A stretch of DNA of 64,000 nucleotides, taken from the NCBI RefSeq assembly GCF_040096355.1, contig NZ_JBBMEX010000014.1, positions 29,220-93,219 on the forward strand. The letters run 5' to 3'. This DNA is from Maccoyibacter intestinihominis (GTDB lineage: Bacteria; Bacillota; Clostridia; Lachnospirales; Lachnospiraceae). This document shows, piece by piece, positions 16,654 through 24,880 of the stretch (within the stretch, counting starts at the first letter, position 1; every line of letters begins with the position of its first letter). Position numbers and translations under genes: made by a program. Under the pieces are notes generated by a model. That model did not search any database. It worked only from the letters and a program-made list of their open reading frames with translations, and was not told the DNA's origin.

Positions 16654-17057
16654 CTCACCACCCCCAGATAATAGAGATATCCTGCCAGAATCGGCACAGA
16701 AAAATGAATCGTATGTGCATCCTTCACATAGTTTTTGAATAGTAATTTGAACAGTCCCATTGCTGCTCCTACAAGAAAGGCAGCTTCCACGCAGACCCAC
16801 CACGTTTTTAATGTCAAAAATCCTGCTATTACGGAAAAAAGTTTGATATCGCCGGCACCTAAAGCGCCTATGCGAAATATCGGATAAAATAAGAATATCG
16901 GTATTGATATTTGAATGAACCATAAGGGAATGAACGAAATTCCCTTTTCATAGATTTGAATCAGAAATCCTGTCGCCAGTCCTGCTAAAATCAGCTTATT
17001 TCTGATCTTTTCAGTACGGACATCGGAGCATACTGCCAGAATTAAAATCCCCAGCAA
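16650..17057 (-). CDS. tadV: TadV/CpaA-type prepilin peptidase
   Basis: An A24 membrane aspartyl protease of about 135 residues or slightly more. Catalytic aspartates are in AVCSDVRTEKIRN and GALGAGDIKLF. Five hydrophobic segments are present. It removes leader peptides from Flp and TadE-type prepilins. The start is odd: the first usable codon is TTG at 17055-17057, but the strong site AAAGGAGGG lies about 28 bases upstream (17086-17094). The only nearby ATG (17083-17085) is in another frame and stops after two codons. A start at ATT (17061-17063) would give a more complete first helix. Confidence 0.8.
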   Translation of the reverse strand: MLGILILAVCSDVRTEKIRNKLILAGLATGFLIQIYEKGISFIPLWFIQISIPIFLFYPIFRIGALGAGDIKLFSVIAGFLTLKTWWVCVEAAFLVGAAMGLFKLLFKNYVKDAHTIHFSVPILAGYLYYLGVVR

Positions 17058-17104
17058 TATAATATATTTTACTTTCCTAAGCCATCCCTCCTTTGTGTAG
17101 TTGC

Positions 17105-17133
17105 ATTTTAGCCTATTCCATACAGACTGTCCA
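17105..17133 (-). promoter_or_regulatory. Promoter of the tad pilus operon
   Basis: TGGACA (17128-17133) and TAAAAT (17105-17110), each one mismatch from consensus, are separated by 17 bases. It lies directly upstream of the AAAGGAGGG site of tadV. Confidence 0.65.
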
Positions 17134-17267
17134 TTGTATAGTTTTTACAAATATTTTTTGCCATTTTCCACAAAAATTCTGTGAACCCTTTGTTTTTCAA
17201 CATTTTTGATGTCAAAAAAAGAATTTCTAAATATTGTATATTTTGGATTTTTCTTGATTATACTTTA

Positions 17268-17593
17268 TAAAAAGGATTAGGGTGTCAAAGGGCGGCTCAC
17301 AACTTAGTGGCTGGCAACTTGCACAAAACTGAGACTGCTTTTGTGACTTTGGGAGAAAATTAGTAAATCTTAGTCTGGCTGTTCATGTATAGTGTTTTGC
17401 TGCCATGGACGGCAGCAAAAGTCTTAAGCCCCATGGATGGGGTATTTAAGACGTACACGTCACTCCATCGTAACCGAACTCAGGCAGACTTAGATTTTCT
17501 TATTTTCGTACAACGGAACAAAACAGACTCGGCTTTGTGCAAGTTGCCAATCAAAAAACTGGAAACCGCCTTTTGACACCCTAATCTAAAAAG
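17268..17593. mobile_element. MITE-like palindromic element with 7-bp target duplications
   Basis: A 312-bp element (17275-17586) with terminal inverted repeats of 21 bp and one mismatch (outer part GATTAGGGTGTCAAA). It is flanked by the direct repeat TAAAAAG (17268-17274 and 17587-17593). Inside, a perfect 16-bp inverted repeat (17312-17327 with 17534-17549) continues the symmetry. Two hairpins occupy the centre: 17395-17420 (TTTTGCTGCC/GGCAGCAAAA) and 17421-17452 (GTCTTAA...CCCC/GGGG...TTAAGAC), both with ATGGA loops. It encodes no protein. A non-autonomous transposon moved by a transposase elsewhere is the simplest reading; if transcribed it would fold into one long branched stem. Confidence 0.75.
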
Positions 17594-17622
17594 GAATGTA
17601 TATTCCAGAAGGATGTGATAGA

Positions 17623-17841
17623 ATGTTCCTACTGACGAAGGATGCGGGCAACAAAGACCCACATTATATGTTACTTTTAGATGATCTGCGAAAGACAAAA
17701 AAGGAACTCGATATTGCTTACGCAAATTTTGAACATGCTGTGGACCCGGATTTGATCGACAGTTCTATCTATGAGTTGAACGCTGTCCAGCTTCGTTACA
17801 AATTCCTTTTAGGCTGTGTAAAACAATTTGAAAATGCATAA
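17623..17841 (+). CDS. DUF2508 (YaaL-like) small protein
   Basis: A 72-residue soluble, helical protein matching the DUF2508/YaaL pattern (LLDDLRKTKKELDIAYANFE, then AVDPDLIDSSIYELNAVQLR and YKFLL). The function is unknown in the family; in Firmicutes it often lies near recR and pro-sigmaK-processing genes, which are absent here. The ATG at 17623 has AGAAGGA upstream. The MITE-like element ends about 36 bases before this start, so the original promoter has probably been separated from the gene. Confidence 0.8.
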   Translation: MFLLTKDAGNKDPHYMLLLDDLRKTKKELDIAYANFEHAVDPDLIDSSIYELNAVQLRYKFLLGCVKQFENA

Positions 17842-17842
17842 A

Positions 17843-17870
17843 CAGAGGATTCTATGCCAAGAATCCTCTG
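17843..17870. terminator. Hairpin between convergent genes
   Basis: A perfect 11-bp stem (CAGAGGATTCT at 17843-17853, AGAATCCTCTG at 17860-17870) overlaps the last codons of the FliS-like gene. T-runs are short on both sides, so it may be a weak bidirectional terminator. Confidence 0.5.
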
Positions 17871-18328
17871 CTCTCATTTCCAATTTCATAGTTTTCCGTT
17901 AAATTATTCTTCTGATAGGTCATTCCTGCTATGACTTTCTCACTGTTTTCCATCAACGGACGGGAATAATCCTCTTTTGAGACTTCTTCAAATGCTCCGT
18001 AGAGATTTTTTAAGATCTTCTCTGCATTCTCTACCCTGCTGATATCGTTTTTCACCAGTGCCATTGCCAGTTCATCACGGCAAAAACGGTAAACCGGGTA
18101 TAATTCTTTTGCGATCTCATATTCAAAATTCAAAGTTTCCATCAACCGGTTTACACACTCGGAGGCTTTCTGTACCTCTTTTTTGAAAACCTCATGCTCT
18201 TTCTGTGCATATGCCTTTTTCGCATCTACACAGTGAACAAAACATATTTCATATGTGATCAGTGTCAGCCCGCTTCGGTTGCACTGACTGATCCTTCTGG
18301 TAAACTCTGTGATCTTTTCTTTTTCCAT
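17852..18328 (-). CDS. FliS-like flagellar export chaperone
   Basis: A 158-residue, mostly helical protein 14 bases after the flagellin gene. The pattern (EFTRRISQCNRSGLTLITYE, long amphipathic helices, NDISRVENAEKILKNLYGAF) resembles FliS, the cytoplasmic chaperone that caps the flagellin C-terminus before export. It is longer at the C-terminus than typical FliS and diverged, so a paralogue or specialised version is possible. AGGTGAG precedes the ATG. The assignment leans on neighbourhood as well as pattern. Confidence 0.7.
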   Translation of the reverse strand: MEKEKITEFTRRISQCNRSGLTLITYEICFVHCVDAKKAYAQKEHEVFKKEVQKASECVNRLMETLNFEYEIAKELYPVYRFCRDELAMALVKNDISRVENAEKILKNLYGAFEEVSKEDYSRPLMENSEKVIAGMTYQKNNLTENYEIGNESRGFLA

Positions 18329-18342
18329 ACTTTCTCACCTGC

Positions 18343-19824
18343 TTACTGTAAGAGCTGAAGTACCTGCTGCGGGATATCATTTGCCTGTGCAAGTACACTG
18401 GTTGCTGCCTGTGTAAGCACGTTATCCTTTGTATATTCCGTCATCTCGCCCGCCATATCTACGTCTTCGATTCGGGAAAGTGCAGCTGTCATATCCTGAC
18501 CTTCCTGCTCTAAGCTGTTGATCGCATGGTCTAAACGGTTCTGATATGCACCGATCTTAGAACGTGCGGAACTTACTTTTTCTAATGCATCATCTAACTG
18601 CATGATCGCACGGTCTGCACCATTAACGGTTGTAACATCCAGATTGTCAATATACAGGCTGTCTGTAGAAATCTCCGGAATCCGTACATCCATGGTCTGA
18701 TGCTCGTTTGCTCCGATCTGCAGTGTCAGTGTTCCGATGTTTGTTACATCTAACTGGATCGGTGTTGTATCTGAATAACCTTCTTCTGCTAAAAAGCTGA
18801 TCTCAAAGCCGGATCTGTTTGTGATCGTGATCTTATTTCCATCGGTTGTATAAGTACAGTGATTTCCAAATGCAGAGGTTGCATCGATCGTAAGTTTTGC
18901 ATCCTTTCCGGTTGGGATATTATCTGCATTGCTCATCGGTAAGCCTAAGAACTGCGCCAGTTTCTCATTATCACAGGAGATTTTTACCTGTGAACCGCTT
19001 CCATAAAAATCAGAAGTAAGCTGTAACGGGTCGCCAAATGTGTAATCGGCATCCTTCTTCACATAAATACCGCCTGCCTGGATCAATGGATTGATACTGC
19101 ACTCTCCAAGCTCTGCTCCTTCACGCAGTTTTCCATATACTTCGGTTGCCGTATCTCCTGCTTCAATCTTAATCTCACGGCCATTGATCACGACAACACC
19201 TGCCGCATCGTCCGGAATTGCATCCAGATCTGCTGCCGTATCTCCATTATCATCGACATAGCTTGGTGTTGTTACTGCTGCACCCAGCGGATCATTGTAA
19301 ACTGCCTGTGTTGCAGCCTCATCGATCGTAAAATTGTATTTTCCTGCTGCTACGGCATCTGATACGGAAATTCTTGAAACATGATCCCCATACACTCTGG
19401 TATCGAGACTTCCGTTAAATAATGTCTTTGTATTAAACTCTGTATCGGTGGATACACGGTCAATTTCTTTTTTTAAGGATTCGATCTCATCCTGAATGGA
19501 GTCTTTGTCATCGTCTGTATTGGTTTCATTTGCCGCCTGAACAGCTAACTCACGCATACGCTGGATCATGCTCGTTACTTCATTTAAAGCTCCGTCTGCG
19601 GTCTGTAAAATACTGTTTCCATCGGATGCATTCCGGGATGCCTGATTCAGACCCTGGATCTGTGCGCGCATCTTTGTAGAAATCGCCATTCCTGCCGCAT
19701 CGTCCTTTGCATGATTAATTCTAAGTCCTGAAGAGAGTTTCTCCATAGAAACGGACAGTGAATTTTCATTATTCAACAGCTGATGATTTGTGATAACTGC
19801 TGACATATTGTGATTGATCTTCAT
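18343..19824 (-). CDS. fliC: Flagellin
   Basis: A 493-residue flagellar filament subunit, exported by the flagellar type III pathway. The conserved D0/D1 regions are intact: N-terminal MKINHNMSAVITNHQLLNN, LSSGLRINHAKDDAAGMAIS, and the TLR5-recognised IQRMRELAVQAANETN near residue 88. The C-terminal part has GAYQNRLDHAINSLE through VLAQANDIPQQVLQLLQ. The central region (about 150-390) is the variable, surface-exposed D2/D3 part. AGAGG lies before the ATG. The gene has a long leader with a sigma-28-like promoter and GGA motifs. The FliS-like gene follows. Confidence 0.97.
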   Translation of the reverse strand: MKINHNMSAVITNHQLLNNENSLSVSMEKLSSGLRINHAKDDAAGMAISTKMRAQIQGLNQASRNASDGNSILQTADGALNEVTSMIQRMRELAVQAANETNTDDDKDSIQDEIESLKKEIDRVSTDTEFNTKTLFNGSLDTRVYGDHVSRISVSDAVAAGKYNFTIDEAATQAVYNDPLGAAVTTPSYVDDNGDTAADLDAIPDDAAGVVVINGREIKIEAGDTATEVYGKLREGAELGECSINPLIQAGGIYVKKDADYTFGDPLQLTSDFYGSGSQVKISCDNEKLAQFLGLPMSNADNIPTGKDAKLTIDATSAFGNHCTYTTDGNKITITNRSGFEISFLAEEGYSDTTPIQLDVTNIGTLTLQIGANEHQTMDVRIPEISTDSLYIDNLDVTTVNGADRAIMQLDDALEKVSSARSKIGAYQNRLDHAINSLEQEGQDMTAALSRIEDVDMAGEMTEYTKDNVLTQAATSVLAQANDIPQQVLQLLQ

Positions 19825-19931
19825 ACTTGTTTCCTCTCTTTTCTTCTTCTTTCTCGTTGTCTTTTCCGCTTCCGTGCGCTGCTCTCCATCCTGTCATCTG
19901 TGGGATTTCCTCCCGTTACTTTATATATCGG
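19825..19931 (-). promoter_or_regulatory. Flagellin sigma-28-like promoter and GGA-rich leader
   Basis: CCGATAT at 19925-19931 fits a sigma-28 -10 element; the -35 part is weak. The leader of roughly 90 bases holds GGGAGGAAATCCC, a small hairpin with GGA in its loop. It also holds ACAGGATGG, near the CsrA consensus, and GGA within the ribosome site AGAGGAAAC. CsrA/FliW control as in Bacillus hag is a reasonable inference. Confidence 0.5.
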
Positions 19932-19967
19932 TAAAACCTTTATTTTCTGTATGCCTTTTTTGTAAAA

Positions 19968-22838
19968 TTACTGTGAAATCTCAAGACTCCGTAATGTCTT
20001 AAGAAAACTCTCCGCCATATGATACAGTGTCTTTGTCTGGGTCTGACTTTGTTCCTCATCGAAAGTCTCTGTGGTTTTTGCGGAAAATTTTTCTAAATCC
20101 ACATCTTTTGCATGAACATAACGGATCTCTACTTCCTGCTCTTCTTCGGTCTTTAACATACCGCTTAAGGCTTCCTCCTGTTCACGCATGGCACTTAACG
20201 TTGCCTGACTGTCCGATACAATATAGCCTTCGATCTTATCGTCTTTGACAGAAATCTGGGCTGCGGTCTTTCCAAGAGCGTCTCCCTCAAATAAAATGTC
20301 CACTCTTCCTTTTTCTTCCTTGCCACGGACAATCTTCAATGACACGCCTGTAACGGAATCACCGACTAATACCGGGATCTGGTAAGTCTCCTCTTTGGAC
20401 ATTTTGGTACCTAACTCGATCTGCGTCTGCACCATACGCATCTCTTTTAAATCCAGACTGGTAACGTTGGATTCATTTTTCATGGACTTCATTACATTTT
20501 CTGCTGTCTCAGCAAGTACCTTCTGTGCCTTTGCCATATCCTTTGGAGATTTCACGGCTTCCGCAAATTCCTCTAAGACCTGCTGCTCAATATCTGCAAG
20601 CGTCACATCTTCGGTGTCTGCCGCTTTTGCAAACAGCTTTCTGAACATTCCGTTCCGGTTTCCGATCATTTCCTGTGCCGCTAAGATCGTACTGACCGTC
20701 TTTGGCAGATCATACTGCTCTAACATCTTATAGACTTCTTCCGATGCCACGGCACTGTTCCGGTACTCTGCCATTTCCTGCTCTGTATAGGATTTTTGCA
20801 GATTTACATCCTCCGGAAGCTGCTCTAATTCCTGTTTGAACTGCTCCGGTGTCATGTTCTCCCAATCCGGGATCTTTGCTAATTTCTCAGGACTTAACTC
20901 CCGCATGATATCTTTGATACAATCATTCTGATATCCGGCTTCGATCTGTTCTGTTACGGAGATTCCGCTTGTCTCAAGCTCCTCAAGTCCTCCGAAAGAA
21001 TCATCTACCGCATATTCCCTGCCTTCTTTTTTACTGCTGCGGACAGCCGTTAACAGATTTCTCATCGTAAATTCCGCTCCCTGTTGTGCCAGCATGCCGA
21101 TCGCCGCTCCGTCTGTCTGTTCCACACGGGCGATCAGACGGTAGATTCCGATATAGGCACTCCGCTCTTCTTCGGCAATTTCGCTGTTCTGCTCTAATTT
21201 ATATAAATATTTGCTAAAACGCACATCTTCATTGTCGATGCCAAGCTGTTCCTTAATTTCTACCGCTGTACGGTTCAACTCTTCCAGATTCATGTCCAGT
21301 GGATTAATGCCGCTCTTTATCATTTCACGGACCACCTGCGGCTTCATGTTTTCAAATGTCTGCTGTACCTTTTCATCCACAGCCTTCATCTGTAATACCG
21401 CTTCTTTTGTAATCTCCATCTGATTATATGCAAGGATACGGACTGCTCTCTGGTTTGCAGGATTTGTTTCCATACCAAGGTCTGTTAAAATATCATCGAC
21501 ATTGCGGAACGCTTTCTGTATCGAATCTCCCATGTCCTTCCTTGGGGCTGTCATCAGTGTTTCATAGGATTCATTCGCCTTTTCAAAGGTATCCTGCAAT
21601 ACTTTTCCTGCTTTATGCAGCTCCTGCGGTGTCTCAATGCTTCCTTCCTCTACACCGAGTGTATATGCCGGAACGCCTTTTAACTCTTCAAATACCTGCT
21701 CAATATCCCGGTAAATTTTGATATTTTCTTCTGTCGGTTCAACGCCTCCCTGTGATAAAAATTTCTCGTAATATGCTTCTTCCGCTTTTTTTAAAGCCTC
21801 GATCGTCTCTGCGATCGCATCCGTATCAATCGAAAAATCTTTTCCGGCAAGTGCATAATTTGCTTTTGCACTCATTTCTAAACGCACTTCTTCTAACTGA
21901 CGCTGTCTGGTGATCGCAAGAACGGCATCCTTCGGACGTTTTCCCTGTGCGATCGCATCCGTAATCGCCTTTAAGACCACCTCGTTATCCTGTGGAAGCC
22001 GTAAATCTTTTAAGCTCTGATAACTTTCTAAATTCTCGGCTGTTAAAGGGATCTCATTTTCTAAAAGCCACCGGCTGTCCTCGATATTTTCATCCGTAAT
22101 CTCAAATCCGGTGTCTTGAAGCATTTTTTGAATTTGTTTATCCAATTGTGAAAAATCTGTATTTTCTTCGGTGGACGGCACGGAATAGGACTCTCCTGTT
22201 CCACCGGCACTGTATTCTGCCTTATAGAGATTGTCGATCGTAGCATCCAGTCCGTTGTCTAATATGTATTTTTTTGCACCATCCGAAAGCGGCTCTAGAT
22301 TCTCTGCCATTTCCAGTGCTTCTTCCGTCTCACTGACGTTCTGCTCCGTTGCCGGAAGATCTGCAATACGCAATGCTGCCTCAATCTGTCCGACTCCGGC
22401 TCTTCCTAAGACTTCCGCAATTTTCTCGACGCTCACATCGTCTCCGAAAATACGGATGTCCACGCCCGCTTTTGCAAGCTGGATCTTGATCTTGTCCATT
22501 TCGGTGACAATTTCCGGTATCTCTGTATCATTTACGGAATATCCGTCTTCTTCCATTTTTTCATAGTCTTCTTCTGTAGTCGTATTCGCAAGCACTGCCA
22601 TCTCATCATGCATTGCCTGTGGGTCAACCGCGTCCGCCTGCATTGCGATATCCTCTGCACTCTTTTTATCTTCTGCAAGCAGAGTCTCATATGTTACACT
22701 CTTAACGGTATAGGAATGTCCTGTCTTATCCGTCTCTTTTGTTGTGATATTTTCATTTAAAACAGCCTGCGTCCCTTTATTCTGGACTGCTGCACTTTTT
22801 TTCGTAATCTCTGTCAGATTGCCTAAGTCGACTCTCAT
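19968..22838 (-). CDS. DUF6240-type flagellar-associated protein, FliK-like C-terminus
   Basis: A 956-residue, acidic, helix-rich protein with no signal peptide or membrane segment. The body matches the DUF6240 pattern: repeated units such as LLENEIPLTAENLESYQSL and FEELKGVPAYTLGVEEGS. The C-terminal 150 residues resemble the FliK hook-length control domain (VSLKIVRGKEEKGRVDILFE, then ISVKDDKIEGYIVSDS). Position next to flagellin supports a flagellar role such as hook-length or export substrate control. This is inference. A good GGAGG site precedes the ATG. Confidence 0.65.
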   Translation of the reverse strand: MRVDLGNLTEITKKSAAVQNKGTQAVLNENITTKETDKTGHSYTVKSVTYETLLAEDKKSAEDIAMQADAVDPQAMHDEMAVLANTTTEEDYEKMEEDGYSVNDTEIPEIVTEMDKIKIQLAKAGVDIRIFGDDVSVEKIAEVLGRAGVGQIEAALRIADLPATEQNVSETEEALEMAENLEPLSDGAKKYILDNGLDATIDNLYKAEYSAGGTGESYSVPSTEENTDFSQLDKQIQKMLQDTGFEITDENIEDSRWLLENEIPLTAENLESYQSLKDLRLPQDNEVVLKAITDAIAQGKRPKDAVLAITRQRQLEEVRLEMSAKANYALAGKDFSIDTDAIAETIEALKKAEEAYYEKFLSQGGVEPTEENIKIYRDIEQVFEELKGVPAYTLGVEEGSIETPQELHKAGKVLQDTFEKANESYETLMTAPRKDMGDSIQKAFRNVDDILTDLGMETNPANQRAVRILAYNQMEITKEAVLQMKAVDEKVQQTFENMKPQVVREMIKSGINPLDMNLEELNRTAVEIKEQLGIDNEDVRFSKYLYKLEQNSEIAEEERSAYIGIYRLIARVEQTDGAAIGMLAQQGAEFTMRNLLTAVRSSKKEGREYAVDDSFGGLEELETSGISVTEQIEAGYQNDCIKDIMRELSPEKLAKIPDWENMTPEQFKQELEQLPEDVNLQKSYTEQEMAEYRNSAVASEEVYKMLEQYDLPKTVSTILAAQEMIGNRNGMFRKLFAKAADTEDVTLADIEQQVLEEFAEAVKSPKDMAKAQKVLAETAENVMKSMKNESNVTSLDLKEMRMVQTQIELGTKMSKEETYQIPVLVGDSVTGVSLKIVRGKEEKGRVDILFEGDALGKTAAQISVKDDKIEGYIVSDSQATLSAMREQEEALSGMLKTEEEQEVEIRYVHAKDVDLEKFSAKTTETFDEEQSQTQTKTLYHMAESFLKTLRSLEISQ

Positions 22839-22904
22839 AGATGCCTCCGGTTTCTTCTGTTTGTATTCTCTGCTATATATTTCGGATATTTGACCAAAAA
22901 CTTA

Positions 22905-22940
22905 ATGCAAAAAAGAGACATTCTCACAAATGCCTCTTTT
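22905..22940 (-). terminator. Terminator after glgB
   Basis: Stem AAAGAGACATT (22912-22922) with AATGCCTCTTT (22929-22939), one mismatch, is followed on the minus strand by a T-run (TTTTTTGC). Confidence 0.85.
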
Positions 22941-22949
22941 CTGAATCCT

Positions 22950-24863
22950 CTAATATTCAAATACTGCGACACCATATGGAGGCAGCGGATATCTTATCGA
23001 ATATTCCCTGTTATCCCATGGCCGTTTCTCTGCTTTGTAGGTTTTCTTTGCCGGTACATTGCCGCTGCCCGCAAAACGCTCTTCCTCACTTGTCAGGATC
23101 AGCTTGTAATCCTTTAATTCCGGTACACCGACACGGAAATCATCCCTTGCCACCGGAGTAAAATTAAAGACAAAGAGCAGACGTTTCTTTGCGTCTTTTC
23201 CTTTTCTTAAAAATGTATAAATGCTTTTTTCTGCATCGTCCGCATTGATCCACTCAAAGCCTTCTCCGCCACCGTCTAACTCATACATACACGGATACTT
23301 ACGGTAAATATGAAGAAGTTCTTTGACAAATTCCTGCAACCCTTTGTTATGTGGATTTTCTAATACATACCAGTCTAATTCCCGTTCCTCACTCCACTCA
23401 CGGTATTGCCCGATATCCTGTCCCATGAATAGGAGTTTCTTACCCGGATGGCCCATCATAAATGCATAGCCTGCTTTTAAATTAGCAAACTTATCTGCTT
23501 CTTCACCCGGCATCTTGTTGATCATAGAGCATTTTAAATGCACTACTTCATCATGTGAGAGCACTAAAATATAATGCTCACTTCCATTGTAACTCATTGC
23601 AAAGGTCATCTTGTGATGGTTATCTTTTCTAAAATACGGGTCGAGCTTCATATAATCCAAAAAGTCATGCATCCAGCCCATATTCCATTTGTAAGTAAAA
23701 TTCAGTCCGCCGTACTGCGCCTTGCCGGTTACCTGCGGCCATGCCGTAGATTCCTCCGCAATCATCACGGTTCCCGGATTTCTGCCTAAGATCAGTGTGT
23801 TGATATGGCGGAAAAATTCGATCGCTTCTAAATTCTTGTTCTCGCCGTATTTATTCGGTATCCATTCTCCGTCATTTTTTCCGTAATCTAAATAGAGCAT
23901 GGAAGCTACCGCGTCCACACGCAGTCCGTCAATATGGTAGTGCTCGATCCAAAGCAGTGCACTTCCGATCAGGAAATTCTTAACTTCGCTTTTTCCATAG
24001 TCAAAAATCTTTGTTCCCCAATCCGGATGTTCTCCCATCCGCGGGTCAGCATACTCATAGATTGGTGTTCCATCGAAGTCTGCCAGCCCATGCGCGTCTT
24101 TTGGAAAATGTGCCGGAACCCAGTCTAAGATAATACCAATGCCTTTTTTATGCAGATAGTCCACAAAATATGCAAAATCCTCCGGTGTACCATAACGGGA
24201 AGTTGGTGCATAGTAGCCGGTTACCTGATAGCCCCAGGAGCCGTCAAACGGATATTCCAAAATTCCCATCAATTCTACATGCGTATATCCCATCTCTTTT
24301 ACATAGTCCGCTAACGCATGTGCAAGCTGACGATATGTATAAAATCCCTCATCCTCTCTTCCCGGATGACGCATCCAGGAACCCGGATGTACTTCATAGA
24401 TCGCCATCGGTTTTTCATATGGATCCTTACATGCGGCACGGTCTTTCATCCACTTGCTGTCTGTCCATTTAAAATGCTCGATATCTGCTACTTTTGAGGC
24501 GGTTCCCGGACGAAGCTCTGCCTCGTTTGCATAAGGATCTGCCTTATACAGCAGGGTACCGTCCGCGGTCTCTATCAGATATTTGTAGAGAACGCCCGTT
24601 CCGATATTCGGAACGAACGTCTCGAACACACCGATACTCTCCGGTTCTACACGCTCCATCTCGTTCGCTGTCTCATCCCAGCCATTGAATTCTCCAATGA
24701 CAAATACTCTCTTTGCATTTGGTGCCCAGACAGCAAACCGCACACCTTTTTTCTTTCCGTCTACAGACAGATGTGCTCCTAACTTCTTATAGATGTCGTA
24801 ATGCGTTCCCTGTCCAAAGAGGTACGCATCCAGTTCTGTAAAGTTACCCATAGCTTTCCCCAT
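22950..24863 (-). CDS. glgB: 1,4-alpha-glucan branching enzyme
   Basis: A 637-residue GH13 enzyme forming alpha-1,6 branches in glycogen. A CBM48-type N-terminal domain (VRFAVWAPNAKRVFVIGEFN) precedes the catalytic barrel. Catalytic residues lie in HIDGLRVDAVASML (nucleophile Asp), VMIAEESTAWP (acid/base Glu) and LVLSHDEVVH (third Asp). The ATG at 24863 follows AGAGGTAAAGACT; an upstream GTG overlaps the previous gene's stop. It is cotranscribed with the TPR-AAA gene 17 bases upstream. No other glg gene is in the window. Confidence 0.97.
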   Translation of the reverse strand: MGKAMGNFTELDAYLFGQGTHYDIYKKLGAHLSVDGKKKGVRFAVWAPNAKRVFVIGEFNGWDETANEMERVEPESIGVFETFVPNIGTGVLYKYLIETADGTLLYKADPYANEAELRPGTASKVADIEHFKWTDSKWMKDRAACKDPYEKPMAIYEVHPGSWMRHPGREDEGFYTYRQLAHALADYVKEMGYTHVELMGILEYPFDGSWGYQVTGYYAPTSRYGTPEDFAYFVDYLHKKGIGIILDWVPAHFPKDAHGLADFDGTPIYEYADPRMGEHPDWGTKIFDYGKSEVKNFLIGSALLWIEHYHIDGLRVDAVASMLYLDYGKNDGEWIPNKYGENKNLEAIEFFRHINTLILGRNPGTVMIAEESTAWPQVTGKAQYGGLNFTYKWNMGWMHDFLDYMKLDPYFRKDNHHKMTFAMSYNGSEHYILVLSHDEVVHLKCSMINKMPGEEADKFANLKAGYAFMMGHPGKKLLFMGQDIGQYREWSEERELDWYVLENPHNKGLQEFVKELLHIYRKYPCMYELDGGGEGFEWINADDAEKSIYTFLRKGKDAKKRLLFVFNFTPVARDDFRVGVPELKDYKLILTSEEERFAGSGNVPAKKTYKAEKRPWDNREYSIRYPLPPYGVAVFEY

Positions 24864-24880
24864 AGTCTTTACCTCTTTCA

